Counted from the first letter of the stretch, positions 26,048-38,085 are shown. The stretch: 64,000 bases of DNA from Archivesica marissinica (GCA_014843695.1 CM026400.1:33051500-33115499); one strand, 5' to 3'. Translations and numbers: made by a program. Notes: generated from the letters alone by a model not told the origin.

Positions 26048-27790
26048 GCTTGCCCAACAGTTTCATTGGAAACAGGCAATGTACCAAAGTCATTCAAAAT
26101 CTCCCGGATAAGACCTTTGCTGAAAAAACCAAGCCTTGATCAAAACACTTTGAAGAACTACAGGCCCGTGTCAAACCTGCCTTATGTCTCGAAGATTCTG
26201 GAAAAAGTAGTAAATAGTCGAATTGATGAACATTTGACAAGTAATAACTTACACGAGGTACATCAGTCTGCGTACAGGAAGTTTCATTCCACAGAAACTG
26301 CCTTACTGAAAGTCCAAAACGATATACTCCAATCTCTGGACCAGAACAATGCTACAATCCTTGTGCTTTTGGATCTATCTGCTGCATTTGATACCATCGA
26401 CCATAGAACACTGTTACAGCGTCTCGAATTTCATTTTGGAATTACTGGAAAACCTCTCCAATGGATATCATCTTATCTTACCGACCGTTATCAAGCAGTA
26501 TGTATCGATGGAAAACTATCCAACTCAGTGCTCATGAATTTCAGTGTTCCACAGGGGTCTGTTTTAGGCCCGAAATTTTACACTATGTATACCAAACCTG
26601 TAGGAGCCATTTGTAAACACCATGGACTGAACCATCACTTTTATGCTGACGATTCCCAGCTTTACCTTTCATTCAAACCAAGCGTTCAAGCTTCACAAGC
26701 AGAGACACTATTTCGAGTGGAAAACTGTCTACAAGACATTGTTGCTTGGATGCATGCCAATATGTTAAAACTCAATACTGATAAAACTGAAATGATTATG
26801 TTTTCTAGTCAGCGAAATTTGCAACACATTGAAAACATAAATGTGAAAGTAGGATACTCAAATACAGAACCATCAACATGTGTGAGAAATCTAGGAGCTT
26901 TCCTAGACTCAAGAATGGATATGGACAAACATGTAAATTCTGTGACAAAATCATGTTATGCGCAGATCCGGCGGATTGGACACATTCGGCAGTATTTAAC
27001 AACAGAAGCCACGAAAACTCTCATAAACTCACTCATTACATCCAGGCTCGACTACTGTAATTCACTGTTGTACGGCGTGCCAAAATACACTTCCAATAAA
27101 TTACAAACTGTTCAAAACACAGCAGCTCGCATCATAACCAGAACAACCCGTTTCAGTCATGTAATGCCCATTCTAAAAGAACTTCATTGGCTACCAGTTC
27201 AAGAAAGAATAAAGTATAAAATACTGACTCACACATATAAAGCATTGAATGGAGAAGCACCGATTTATATGAGAAACTTGCTTGAGGTTTATATACCAAG
27301 GAGAAACTTACGGTCTAAATATGAAGCAGCTACTCTTGTGTTACCAAGAAGTCGGACTGTCACATACTGAGATAGAAGTTTCATGACTGCTGCCCCAAAA
27401 CTTTGGAATTCTCTTCCATCAAATCTTAGAAGTGCAACAACATTGTGTTCTTTCAAAAAGGCTTTGAAGACACACCTTTTTAAATGTTCATATGGAACAT
27501 AAATATCGAACTGTGTCTGTGCTCAATCAGGATTAAGACTGCAAATGAACACATTTTATTTAATTATTACCTATATTTTAATTGTTATAATTTTAGATCC
27601 TAATATTTTATAGCATATTTAGAATCCATTGTAATTGTGTTTGCTAATTTTGTCTTGTTTTATCTCATTGTATGTGGAAGTGTTTATCAATATTTGTGAT
27701 ATTTTAGGCTGTAAAGCGCTTTTGAACGTTTTATTTTTAAATGAAAAGAGCGCTATATAAGTTTGGTATATAATAATAATAATAATAATA
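26048..27790 (+). mobile_element. 5'-truncated non-LTR retrotransposon (L2/CR1-like LINE)
   Basis: The insert carries the 3' half of a LINE: a reverse-transcriptase region, a short 3' UTR with a GCGCTATATAAGT-type tail, and a terminal run of ATA/AAT triplets (27768-27790) typical of L2/Crack-like elements. The 5' end is lost just before the RT domain. It sits between the 37-bp and 58-bp satellites. The left boundary is approximate because no clear target duplication was found. Confidence 0.8.
26060..27502 (+). pseudogene. LINE reverse transcriptase, truncated, one in-frame stop
   Basis: The frame encodes a non-LTR reverse transcriptase. Visible motifs are NYRPVSNLPYVSKILEKVV, LVLLDLSAAFDTIDH (motif A, first Asp), VPQGSVLGP (motif B), FYADDSQLY (motif C catalytic YADD) and the C-terminal SRLDYCNSLLYGVP and LHWLPVQERI blocks typical of the CR1/L2/Rex group. 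A TGA at 27368-27370 interrupts the frame, and the same frame continues with FMTAAPKLWNSLPSNLR to a TAA at 27500-27502. The endonuclease domain is missing. Only one stop and no frameshift suggest a fairly young, 5'-truncated copy that cannot move on its own. Confidence 0.88.
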
Positions 27791-28185
27791 TACCGAAAAA
27801 ATTTGCTAAAAGCCCCATACTGATCGATAACAATTCGTTTCCGTAAGCGAGGTATTATAGCAGTTCATTTTTAATCTATCAGCCATGTTTATCAGCCAAG
27901 GCTGCTTTGATGTAGCCTCGTTTGGTGATTGGGAGCAGTCATTATTTATATTCAAGTTCAGAGTTAGATAGACGCCGACTTCTGTTAGAGTGCTGTCCCC
28001 TTTTCCCGCGTTTTGTAGATATTTAAGCAATATATATTAATTTAACACTCAATAAACAATAAAGCCATAACGAACAGATCTGTCAGTTCTTTGTTACCAA
28101 ACATAAACAATATAAAACATGTATTCAAAAGAAGAGAATGGTAATTATTTTCGAAAATATATATATGATCAATATAATTGTTTAT
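27791..28185. other. Unique spacer after the LINE
   Basis: AT-rich sequence, with nothing recognised. Confidence 0.5.
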
Positions 28186-28189
28186 CACT

Positions 28190-30870
28190 TTATGTACTCC
28201 ACATCTATGATCTACAAGGCTGATACATCATACAGGTCACATTGTGGATGTATCAACCAGATCATGTACTCCACATCTACAAGGCTGATACATCATACAG
28301 GTCATATTGTGGATGTATCAGCCATATCATGTACTCCACATCTACAAGGCTGATACAGGTCATATTGTGGATATATCAGCCATATCATGTACTCCACATC
28401 TACAAGGCTGATACAGGTCATATTGTGGATGTATCAGCCAGATCATGTACTCCACATCTACAAGGCTGATACAGGTCATATTGTGGATATATCAGCCATA
28501 TCATGTACTCCACATCTACAAGGCTGATACAGGTCATATTGTGGATATATCAGCCATATCATGTACTCCACATCTACAAGGCTGATACAGGTCATATTGT
28601 GGATGTATCAGCCAGATCATGTACTCCACATCTACAAGGTTGATACAGGTCATATAGTGGATGTATCAGCCAGATCATGTACTCCACATCTACAAGGCTG
28701 ATACAGGTCATATTGTGGATGTATCAGCCAAATCATGTACTCCACATCTACAAGGCTGATACAGGTCATAGTGTGGATGTATCAGCCAGATCATGTACTC
28801 CACATCTACAAGGCTGATACAGGTCATATTGTGGATATATCAGCCATATCATGTACTCCACATCTACAAGGCTGATACAGGTCATATTGTGGATATATCA
28901 GCCATATCATGTACTCCACATCTACAAGGCTGATACAGGTCATATTGTGGATGTATCAGTCAGATCATGTACTCCACATCTACAAGGCTGATACAGGTCA
29001 TATTGTGGATGTATCAATCAGATCATGTACTCCACATCTACAAGGCTGATACAGGTCATAGTGTGGATGTATCAACCAGATCATGTACTCCACATCTACA
29101 AGGCTGATACAGGTCATATTGTGGATGTATCAACCAGATCATGTACTCCACATCTACAAGGCTGATACAGGTCATATTGTGGATGTATCAGCCAGATCAT
29201 GTACTCCACATCTACAAGGTTGATACAGGTCATATTGTGGATGTATCAGCCAGATCATGTACTCCACATCTACAAGGCTGATACAGGCCATATTGTGGAT
29301 GTATCAGCCTGATCATGTACTCCACATCTACAAGGCTGATACAGGTCATATTGTGGATGTATCAGCCAGAACATGCACTCCACATCTACAAGGCTGATAC
29401 AGGCCATATTATGGATGTATCAACCAGATCATGTACTCCACATCTACAAGGCTGATACAGGCCATATTGTGGATGTATCAACCATATCATGTACTCCACA
29501 TCTACAAGGCTGATACAGGTCATATTGTGGATGTATCAACCAGATCATGTACTCCACATCTACACGGCTGATCCAGGTCATATTGTGGATGAATCAGCCA
29601 GATCATGTACTCCACATCTACACGGCTGATACAGGCCATATTGTGGATGTATCAACCTGATCATGTACTCCACATCTACACGGCTGATCCAGGTCATATT
29701 GTGGATGTATCAGCCAGATCATGTACTCCACATCTACATGGCTGATACAGGTCATAGTGTGGATGTATCAGCCAGATCATGTACTCCACATCTACAAGGC
29801 TGATACAGGTCATATTGTGGATGTATCAACCAGATCATGTACTCCACATCTACAAGGCTGATACAGGTCATATTGTGGATGTATCAACCAGATCATGTAC
29901 TCCACATCTACAAGGTTGATACAGGTCATATTGTGGATGTATCAGCCAGATCATGTACTCCACATCTACAAGGCTGATACAGGTCATATTGTGGATGTAT
30001 CAACCAGATCATGTACTCCACATCTACAAGGTTGATACAGGTCATATTGTGGATGTATCAGCCAGATCATGTACTCCACATCTACAAGGCTGATACAGGT
30101 CATATTGTGGATGTATCAACCAGATCATGTACTCCACATCTACAAGGCTGATACAGGTCATATTGTGGATGTATCAGCCAGATCATGTACTCCACATCTA
30201 CAAGGCTGATACAGGCCATATTGTGGATGTATCAGCCAGATCATGTACTCCACATCTACAAGGCTGATACAGGTCATATTGTGGATGTATCAACCAGATC
30301 ATGTACTCCACATCTACAAGGCTGATACAGGCCATATTGTGGATGTATCAGCCAGATCATGTACTCCACATCTACAAGGCTGATACAGGCCATATTGTGG
30401 ATGTATCAGCCAGATCATGTACTCCACATCTACACGGCTGATCCAGGACATATTGTGGATGTATCAACCAGATCATGTACTCCACATCTACACGGCTGAT
30501 CCAGGTCATATTGTGGATGTATCAGCCAGATCATGTACTCCACATCTACACGGCTGATACAGGCTATATTGTGGATGTATCAACCAGATCATGTACTCCA
30601 CATCTAACGGCTGATCCAGGTCATATTGTGGATGTATCAGCCAGATCATGTACTCCACATCTACACGGCTGATACAGGACATATTGTGGATGTATCAGCC
30701 AGATCATGTACTCCACATCTACACGGCTGATACAGGTCATATTGTGGATGTATCAGCCAGATCATGTACTCCACATCTACATGGCTGATACAGGCCATAG
30801 TGTGGATGTATCAACCTGATCATGTACTCCACATCTACACGGCTGATACGCGTAACATTGTGGATGCATT
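28190..30870 (+). repeat. 58-bp satellite, family A
   Basis: About 46 copies of a 58-bp unit (CATATTGTGGATGTATCAGC, CAGATCATGTACTCCACATC, TACAAGGCTGATACAGGT). Each unit holds the inverted pair TATCAGCC and GGCTGATA about 24 bases apart. Common variants are ATCAACC, GGTTGAT, CACGGCTGATCC and CATAGTG. The array ends about 75 bases before exon A of the unknown gene. Confidence 0.96.
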
Positions 30871-30947
30871 ATAGTTTTGTGTTAAAAAATCGTTTTTTAA
30901 TTTGCGGTCGTGCATCTCCATCAGTTTGATTTCTTGTTTTATTTCAG

Positions 30948-30997
30948 GTCTGGCCTCTCCTGTAAGACACAGGACAAAGAAAGATGGAAAGACAAGG
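30948..30997 (+). CDS. Unknown gene, exon A
   Basis: Polypyrimidine tract and TTTCAG acceptor precede it, and a GTGAGA donor follows. It enters with two bases of a split codon and leaves in phase 0, encoding a basic stretch rich in Lys and Arg. Only the frame ending in phase 0 stays open into the next exon. Confidence 0.7.
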
Positions 30998-33900
30998 GTG
31001 AGATTTGTACTGACTTGGTCATGAATAATTTAGTACACATACTATGGTGTCATAATTCCGTCTGAAAAATATATTCACCCACCCATGGCATGAATAATTT
31101 TAGAATGTTAGACTCTGAAACTTGTCTACATTTATTTGAACTGATCTAAGAAAATGAAAGTTAGATTTTGAAAATTGGTCCAGTAATGCAAACAATTACC
31201 ATTCATGATTCAGAAGGCCAACCATTTAAATGTACCCTGATCTGAGATCCTTGACAGCCTACTTAATCTTATATGGATTGTGAAGCTGACTAATCAAAAT
31301 ACCAGAACTTTATTTGTGGTGTTACAATTAAATATTTCAGGTTCATCCCAAGCTGCCCTCCAATGAGGTAGCAACGAAGAGGAAGGTTTTGCGTTTGGCA
31401 CGACGGGTAATTACATTCACTTCATATTTTTCCAATTCTAGATATATTTTTTATCATCATAGGGATGTTGGCTGAAACATTCCATTTTTCTTACTTAGTC
31501 AGTATTTATACTAAATTCATATATTTATCTCAGATACCATTTACAGTCATATATAAGTGGCTTTCATTAATTTCTGGAATTACCTATCATGACATCATAT
31601 GCCATACGTTAGCTTTGTAGTCACTTTAACAACAAAACGTTGTACATGCATAAACATTATTGTAGAACCTCTAAACTCTATTGACATGTTTGCTAAAATG
31701 CTATTAGTCATGACTGTACTTCAGGTTGGGCGGCTTGTGAAGAAGCAAGGTGCACCTCAGATGGCATTAGTATGCATTGAGGATGGGGCTATTTGGATAA
31801 CGGGTATGTTTTATACACAAACCATTTCTATTCCAATAAAAATGACAACGTGTGTGAAAATGTACAGAATAAAATTGGACAATTGCTTATAATTTCTGTT
31901 TCCTTTCATGGAACTTCTTAATATTTCACATATACTCTGATTGTCCTCTATCATGCTGTGCAAAATCCACTATCAACCCCCACTAGGCTCAATATCAATG
32001 TCAGTCTTCGTGCATGGCCTTTATCGATTCCCACATACAAATGCCATTGAACGCCATTGTCTGATCTCCATATATATTCCTTACAACGCCTCTGAACTTT
32101 GACACTGATATGTTTATATTTAGAATACAATGACCCCGATGCCTTTCTTGTTTGGTTTTTGTTTGTGGTAGGGGTGCATCCATCATTTTCACAAATTTCT
32201 TGTTTTTATCTAACTTTAGGTTCCCAGAATTTGTGCAATGCCATTCAAGGGGAACAGGGAGAGGTATTTGCCAGACTTGGGATGGCAACTATAGAAAATT
32301 CTGCTATGCAGCTGTTTCCATCAGGTATGTATTGAATCATTATGAATATAATGTTGAAGCATGGTAAGAGATTGGTATATCCCCACCACTGGGAGAGCTG
32401 TCATATTTTCCATTTGTCCATCACAATATCTTCTTAGTGGTAAATTGCTATATGTGACCTGTCAACGGAAATGTCTACAATATTGTATTGTATACATTTA
32501 ATGAGTCTATTATTTTCTGGTTTAACAAGAAATGTGGCCTAGCGGACAACAGATGACCCCTCCTGCGGATTTGAGTAGAAAATAATAAAATAGGATATGT
32601 TCACCATGACCACCTTTACCTATTTCAACAGTATATACTGATTCAACCCAACTTGTACATTATTTCTCAATGGGTATTTCAACAGTATATACTGATTCAA
32701 CCCAACTTGTACATTATTTCTCAATGGGTATTTCAACAGTATATACTGATTCAACCCAACTTGTACATTATTTCTCAATGGGTATTTCAACAGTATATAC
32801 TGATTCAACCCAACTTGTACATTATTTCTCAATGGGTATTTCAACAGTATATACTGATTCAACCCAACTTGTACATTATTTCTCAATGGGTATTTCAACA
32901 GTATATACTGATTCAACCCAACTTGTACATTATTTCTCAATGGGTAACATATATTTCTTTTCTTTCACCACACCATAGCTACAATGGTCTCTCTCATGCT
33001 AATTTTCAGACTGAAAAACTGAATTTGATCTGTTAAATACTCAGTCAGTATAGATCCCTTTGAGATGATTGTTAACGACTATATTTTACATTATGTTGTT
33101 ATGGATTCTTTTATATTAGTTGAAGAGGCTGAGCGAGAGGTTGATTTAAAGAAAATTGGGTTGAACCTGGAATGGGAAGGCGTTAGAATTATGAGCCTGC
33201 GTCAGATTTATTCCCAAATCTCTTTTCGGAAAGGTATATATGTCGGACTCACAAACCGGATCAATCCCACAACTTTGGCCAGTCCCACAAACCCGACAAC
33301 TATGGCCAGTCCCACAAACCCGAGAACTCTGGCCAGTCCCACAAACCCGACAACTATGGCCAGTCCCACAAACCCGGCAACTATGGCCAATCCCACAAAC
33401 CCGACAACGCTGGCCAGTCCCACAAACCCGACAATGCTGGCCAGTCCCACAAACCCGAGAACTCTGGCCAGTCCCACAAACCCGACAACGCTGGCCAGTC
33501 CCACAAACCCGAGAACTCTAGCCAGTCCAACAAACCCGAGAACTCTGGCCAGTCCCACAAACCCGACAATGCTGGCCAGTCCCACAAACCCGACAACGCT
33601 GGCCAGTCCCACAAACCCGACAACTATGGCCAGTCCCACAAACCCGACAACGCTGGCCAGTCCCACAAACCCGACAACGCTGGCCAGTCCCACAAACCAA
33701 CTGTATACATTTATGAAACTACCTATTGTAATTAATTGTGCAGAAATTAAATTAAATGCTGATCAAGTGACAACCAAAAAAATGTCCCATGTTTCGATAA
33801 ATATATATGCAGCTTGCTTATAGTTGGTGAGCCATCTGTTTCCCTGTGACATAATTAGCTGGAGTGTTGCTTCCGATTCTTGGAACAATCCAGTTACCCT

Positions 33901-35493
33901 AGTCATAAAAAAGTGCTCTTCCGCAGATCAGGATATTGAAATTTTACACACAATGTCTTTCTGGGTTGAATTGAATATAATATAATAAATATGTTTTTTA
34001 TTCCACACCACAATAGTGGAGGGTGAATTTAGTAAATGTCTCTTAATTTCTTCATCCTTTGCCGATCTGCTTCATATTTCATATATACATTGCTCTAATG
34101 GTACTCTAACGCCCTGTGACGAATCCACGTTCGTCCTGCCTCTGCCAAGTCCAGGGTCAAGGTCACATACTTAGTGCTTCAAAAACTTTAACGCTCAGGT
34201 AAATACCTTATTATTTATGTGTCGTTTCACAGATCAGCTTCCTATTTCATATACGCATTGCTCTAAAGGTCCTCTACCACACTGTGCCTCGTTTACTATT
34301 AAAGCGGTATGTGGGGCATCACTGTTCTACGAACACATTTTGTTGTTGTTTCAGGTCCAGGCGAGAGAGGTTCATACAACCCCAGTCATAGGCCCGATTA
34401 TTGGCCATGCGACATACCTTTTGTGTCGCACTCCAAGTCCAGAGGTACCGTACATTTGCAATAACACACGTCACATATTCAGCTGTACACACTACATAAT
34501 ATTACATGGATCATTGTATCCCTCAGACACACTGAACGATACTATGGATTTGATTTTGTTATCATGTGCATCTGGAGCATAAGTTGAAAACTGTATCTAA
34601 TAATATTAATATTGACACATGCATTAATTTGGTACATATCCCCAAGGGTTTTGGGTAACCGTTACTTACTTTGTTCTAAATATATTCATGCCACCTATCT
34701 CCTGGCCCCTGTGGGGGATGGAACACCCAATTCCATGAATTCTTGTGTTTGTATTGTAGCTGATGGGAAAGGTCGGCTGTTGAGTCCTGATGATATCAGA
34801 CAGGTCCTTCGCGCGTTCACTACAGATTGTGCCAAGGTAGTATACGGTAACGTTTTTTATACAATGTGTGAAAAATCCCCATAGCCTGATTTTAGTCATA
34901 ACCATCACAAATAAAATTAAATCATATAATTTTTGCATTTGTATGTCTATTTTTGTTTTCCGTGTACACAAATGTGTCAATATATTAACATACAACATCC
35001 CATTTGCGTGATTTTTGTCACGTCTAATTGCGGACAGCGCAATATATTCAGCACTTTGGCGTATGTACATACATGTGTGCAAAATGTTGAAGTTTATGAA
35101 AATTTTAAAAGTTTTACTATCAATAACTTATAGGGCTCGACATGTCCGCTTCTATCTAGTTTTATGCCTCCACCTTGTAAGATTGATTATTGCACAATTT
35201 ACTAAATATGGTATATTGTGATTGTGTCCGTCCGTCTTGTATTACCATTATCTGTCTGTCTAGCCAAGCTGATCCCGATCTCAAGAATAATGCTGCTCCT
35301 GCTTTTCATAAAAACAGACTAAAATCCATAACTAAATTTGTAATATCCCATTTCTGCCTGTGTATTGGGTCAGCCATGACTGTCACAAAACAATTAAATA
35401 CCTGCTGCATCTGGCTGCCATTATTTTCCTTTCCAGAAAATCCTTCAAGGATTTGAACCGATCAACACCATCTGCCATACTACCACCAAGGAG
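30948..35493 (+). CDS. Unrecognised multi-exon protein-coding gene (partial, 8 exons)
   Basis: Eight exons join in one open frame: 30948-30997, 31341-31406, 31725-31803, 32220-32324, 33120-33233, 34355-34444, 34760-34836 and 35437-35493. Every junction has an AG acceptor and a GT donor, and the codon phases agree throughout, giving about 212 residues. The protein starts basic (ASPVRHRTKKDGKTR), then has a Lys/Arg-rich helix-like stretch (ATKRKVLRLARR), a segment with MALVCIEDGAIWITGS, a charged region (EEAEREVDLKKIGLNLEW), a Trp-Pro patch (RPDYWPCDIPF) and a C-terminal helix-like part (LSPDDIRQVLRAF). I do not recognise the family and assign no function. The 5' exons are missing: a 58-bp satellite ends about 75 bases before the first exon, so they must lie upstream of about 28.2 kb or outside the window. 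A possible last exon is listed separately. Phase consistency over seven junctions makes a real gene very likely, although the product is unknown. Confidence 0.8.
31341..31406 (+). CDS. Unknown gene, exon B
   Basis: It is 22 codons, phase 0 to 0, with acceptor ATATTTCAG and donor GTAATT. It encodes HPKLPSNEVATKRKVLRLAR, a strongly basic segment. Confidence 0.75.
31725..31803 (+). CDS. Unknown gene, exon C
   Basis: Acceptor CTTCAG, donor GTATGT, entering in phase 0 and leaving in phase 1. It encodes VGRLVKKQGAPQMALVCIED and then GAIWIT; the alternation of hydrophobic residues suggests beta strands. Confidence 0.75.
32220..32324 (+). CDS. Unknown gene, exon D
   Basis: Acceptor ACTTTAG, donor GTATGT, phase 1 to 1. 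It encodes SQNLCNAIQGEQGEVFARLG followed by MATIENSAMQLFPS. The following intron holds a near-perfect 54-bp array. Confidence 0.75.
32627..32946 (+). repeat. 54-bp minisatellite, about 6 near-identical copies
   Basis: The units contain ATTTCAACAGTATATACTGA, TTCAACCCAACTTGTACATT and ATTTCTCAATGGGT. I see essentially no differences between copies. It lies in the intron between exons D and E of the unknown gene. All frames are open because 54 is a multiple of three. Confidence 0.95.
33120..33233 (+). CDS. Unknown gene, exon E
   Basis: Acceptor ATATTAG, donor GTATAT, phase 1 to 1. It encodes an acidic then mixed-charge segment (EEAEREVDLKKIGLNLEWEG, then VRIMSLRQIYSQISFRK). The frame stays open past the donor through a 24-bp tandem array to a stop at 33821-33823. 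Confidence 0.75.
33262..33701 (+). repeat. 24-bp minisatellite, about 17 copies, starting just past a splice donor
   Basis: The unit is GGCCAGTCCCACAAACCC followed by a variable part such as GACAAC/GAGAAC plus TAT, TCT or GCT. The core is nearly invariant and variation is confined to the last part. It begins about 30 bases after the donor of exon E. All three + frames are open; they read as repeats of ASPTNPTT, PVPQTRQLW-type or QSHKPDNYG-type peptides. Confidence 0.94.
33830..34354. other. Intron sequence, nothing further recognised
   Basis: This is the remainder of the intron between exons E and F. A TTTCATATA...CATTGCTCTAA segment occurs twice (around 34077 and 34243), part of a diverged duplication of about 165 bp. 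Confidence 0.4.
34355..34444 (+). CDS. Unknown gene, exon F
   Basis: A long T-rich tract and TTTCAG acceptor precede it, and GTACCG is the donor; phase 1 to 1. It encodes PGERGSYNPSHRPDYWPCDI and then PFVSHSKSR. The WP..IPF patch is the most motif-like part of the protein. Confidence 0.75.
34760..34836 (+). CDS. Unknown gene, exon G
   Basis: Acceptor TATTGTAG, donor GTAGTA, entering in phase 1 and leaving in phase 0. It encodes ADGKGRLLSPDDIRQVLRAF followed by TTDCAK, which reads as an amphipathic helix. Confidence 0.75.
35437..35493 (+). CDS. Unknown gene, exon H
   Basis: Acceptor CTTTCCAG, donor GTTAGT, 19 codons in phase 0 to 0, encoding KILQGFEPINTICHTTTKE. Confidence 0.7.
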
Positions 35494-35793
35494 GTTAGTA
35501 CACATTGATAACTGTATATAAATGATCTAGTAAATACGTCCATGTTGACGTTAATGTTTTTGATGAATCATGATGCTTTATCTCCACATATGATGGTCCC
35601 ATTTCCACCACTTTATCACGGCCTTACTACCATTGATTGCTAAACTTGATACCTCACCCCTGAGTTTTGGGTGATCTGTACCTGCTATGTTTTAAAATAG
35701 CCTTGTCACATCTACAAAGCTGTGCCAAAAATTGTCAAAAAAATGTTATCTTGTTATACAATAACATTCAATTCTTTCTGTTCACAATTTCAG

Positions 35794-35817
35794 ATATTAC
35801 ATGTTCTTGTGAAATGA
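35794..35817 (+). CDS. Possible terminal exon of the unknown gene
   Basis: A T-rich tract and AATTTCAG acceptor are followed in phase 0 by seven codons (ILHVLVK) and a TGA stop. This would end the protein about 220 residues after the first visible exon. An antisense SINE begins about 40 bases downstream and no clear polyadenylation signal is visible, so the gene could instead continue into or past the gap at 36170. Confidence 0.35.
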   Translation: MLHVLVK

Positions 35818-35849
35818 TGGTAACGGCACTAGATGTTCATTTTGTTTAA

Positions 35850-36030
35850 AAGTTTAAACTTTATTTATTTTACAACGATTGCGAAGCAAGTTCTAACAAC
35901 TTATATTAATCACTCTCGTTGGTGCGGATGAAAGTGTAAATGTGGTCATTCGTGTGGGAGGAAACCGGAGTACCCGAGGATCAAACCTGGGTTGCATTGG
36001 TGAGCGCGATAACCACTGTGCTAATCGGAC
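35850..36030 (-). mobile_element. SINE, antisense copy
   Basis: It begins with AACTTTATTTATTTTACAAC and carries AACTTATATTAATCACTCTC, GGTCATTCGTGTGGGAGGAA and AACCACTGTGCTAATCGGAC, which is the reverse of a tRNA-derived head. It is the same family as 58405-58656. Confidence 0.8.
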
Positions 36031-36046
36031 ATTCATTTTGTTTGTT

Positions 36047-36169
36047 ATACACCACCGTGATTGCATGTAATCAGGGCATCCATGTTATACACCACCGTGA
36101 TTGCATGTAATCAGGGCATCCATGTTATACACCACCGTGATTGCATGTAATCAGGGCATCCATGTTATA
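36047..36169 (+). repeat. 40-bp minisatellite cut by the gap, 3 copies seen
   Basis: The units are CCATGTTATACACCACCGTG plus ATTGCATGTAATCAGGGCAT, identical. The array runs into the gap at 36170. Confidence 0.9.
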
Positions 36170-37169
36170 NNNNNNNNNNNNNNNNNNNNNNNNNNNNNNN
36201 NNNNNNNNNNNNNNNNNNNNNNNNNNNNNNNNNNNNNNNNNNNNNNNNNNNNNNNNNNNNNNNNNNNNNNNNNNNNNNNNNNNNNNNNNNNNNNNNNNNN
36301 NNNNNNNNNNNNNNNNNNNNNNNNNNNNNNNNNNNNNNNNNNNNNNNNNNNNNNNNNNNNNNNNNNNNNNNNNNNNNNNNNNNNNNNNNNNNNNNNNNNN
36401 NNNNNNNNNNNNNNNNNNNNNNNNNNNNNNNNNNNNNNNNNNNNNNNNNNNNNNNNNNNNNNNNNNNNNNNNNNNNNNNNNNNNNNNNNNNNNNNNNNNN
36501 NNNNNNNNNNNNNNNNNNNNNNNNNNNNNNNNNNNNNNNNNNNNNNNNNNNNNNNNNNNNNNNNNNNNNNNNNNNNNNNNNNNNNNNNNNNNNNNNNNNN
36601 NNNNNNNNNNNNNNNNNNNNNNNNNNNNNNNNNNNNNNNNNNNNNNNNNNNNNNNNNNNNNNNNNNNNNNNNNNNNNNNNNNNNNNNNNNNNNNNNNNNN
36701 NNNNNNNNNNNNNNNNNNNNNNNNNNNNNNNNNNNNNNNNNNNNNNNNNNNNNNNNNNNNNNNNNNNNNNNNNNNNNNNNNNNNNNNNNNNNNNNNNNNN
36801 NNNNNNNNNNNNNNNNNNNNNNNNNNNNNNNNNNNNNNNNNNNNNNNNNNNNNNNNNNNNNNNNNNNNNNNNNNNNNNNNNNNNNNNNNNNNNNNNNNNN
36901 NNNNNNNNNNNNNNNNNNNNNNNNNNNNNNNNNNNNNNNNNNNNNNNNNNNNNNNNNNNNNNNNNNNNNNNNNNNNNNNNNNNNNNNNNNNNNNNNNNNN
37001 NNNNNNNNNNNNNNNNNNNNNNNNNNNNNNNNNNNNNNNNNNNNNNNNNNNNNNNNNNNNNNNNNNNNNNNNNNNNNNNNNNNNNNNNNNNNNNNNNNNN
37101 NNNNNNNNNNNNNNNNNNNNNNNNNNNNNNNNNNNNNNNNNNNNNNNNNNNNNNNNNNNNNNNNNNNNN
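36170..37169. other. Assembly gap, exactly 1000 N
   Basis: A placeholder run of N. The repeats on its two sides are different families, so unknown sequence, possibly including gene parts, is missing. Confidence 1.
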
Positions 37170-38085
37170 CACTATCTTACCATATCTACATTCATTACTA
37201 CAAGATCTACGCACTATTTCACCATATCTACGTTCATTACTACAAGATATACGCGCTGTCTCACCATATCTACGTACATTACTACAAGATCTCCACACTA
37301 TTTCATCATATCTACGTACATTCCTACAAGATCTACGCACTATTTCGCCATATCTACATACATTAATACAATATATACACGCTATCTCACCATATCTACG
37401 TATATTACAACAATATATATCCACTATCTCACCATATCTACATTCATTACTACAAGATCTACACACTATTTCATCATATATACGTTCATTACTACAAGAT
37501 CCACATACTATTTCACCATATATACATTCATTACTACAAGACCTACACACCATATCACCATATATACGTACATTCCTACAAGATATATCCACTATCTCAC
37601 CATATTTACGTTCATTAATACAAGATCTACACGCTATATCACCATATCTACGTACATTCCTACAAGATATATCCACTATCTCACCATATATACATACATT
37701 GCTACTAAATTTACGCACTATCTCACCATATATACATACATTGCTACTAAATTTACGCACTATCTCACCATATCTACATTCATTACTACAAGATCTACAC
37801 ACTATATCACCATATCTACGTACATTCCTACAAGATATATCCACTATCTCACCATATTTACATATATTACTACAATAACTACGCGCTGTCTCACCATATC
37901 TGCGTACATTTCTACAAGATAAACGCACTATCTCATCATATCTACATTCATTATTGCAAGATATACGCGCTATCTCATCATATCTACGTACATTACTACA
38001 AGATATAAGCGCTATCTCACCAAATCTACTTACATTACTACAAGATATACGCGCTGTCTCACCATATCTAAATACATTACTCTTC
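37170..38085 (+). repeat. 42-bp satellite, highly divergent copies
   Basis: About 22 copies of a unit like ACTATCTCACCATATCTACG, TTCATTACTACAAGATCTAC. Unlike other arrays here the copies differ at many sites (TACG/TACA, TACTAC/CCTAC/TAATAC). Long frames in both directions are artefacts extended by the N run. Confidence 0.9.

Noticed and set aside
33208..33700. Minus-strand frames of 60-161 codons
   Set aside because: They are shadows of the 24-bp array within a + strand gene.
36101..37928. Open frames of 421-593 codons across the second gap
   Set aside because: They are N plus translations of the divergent 42-bp array.
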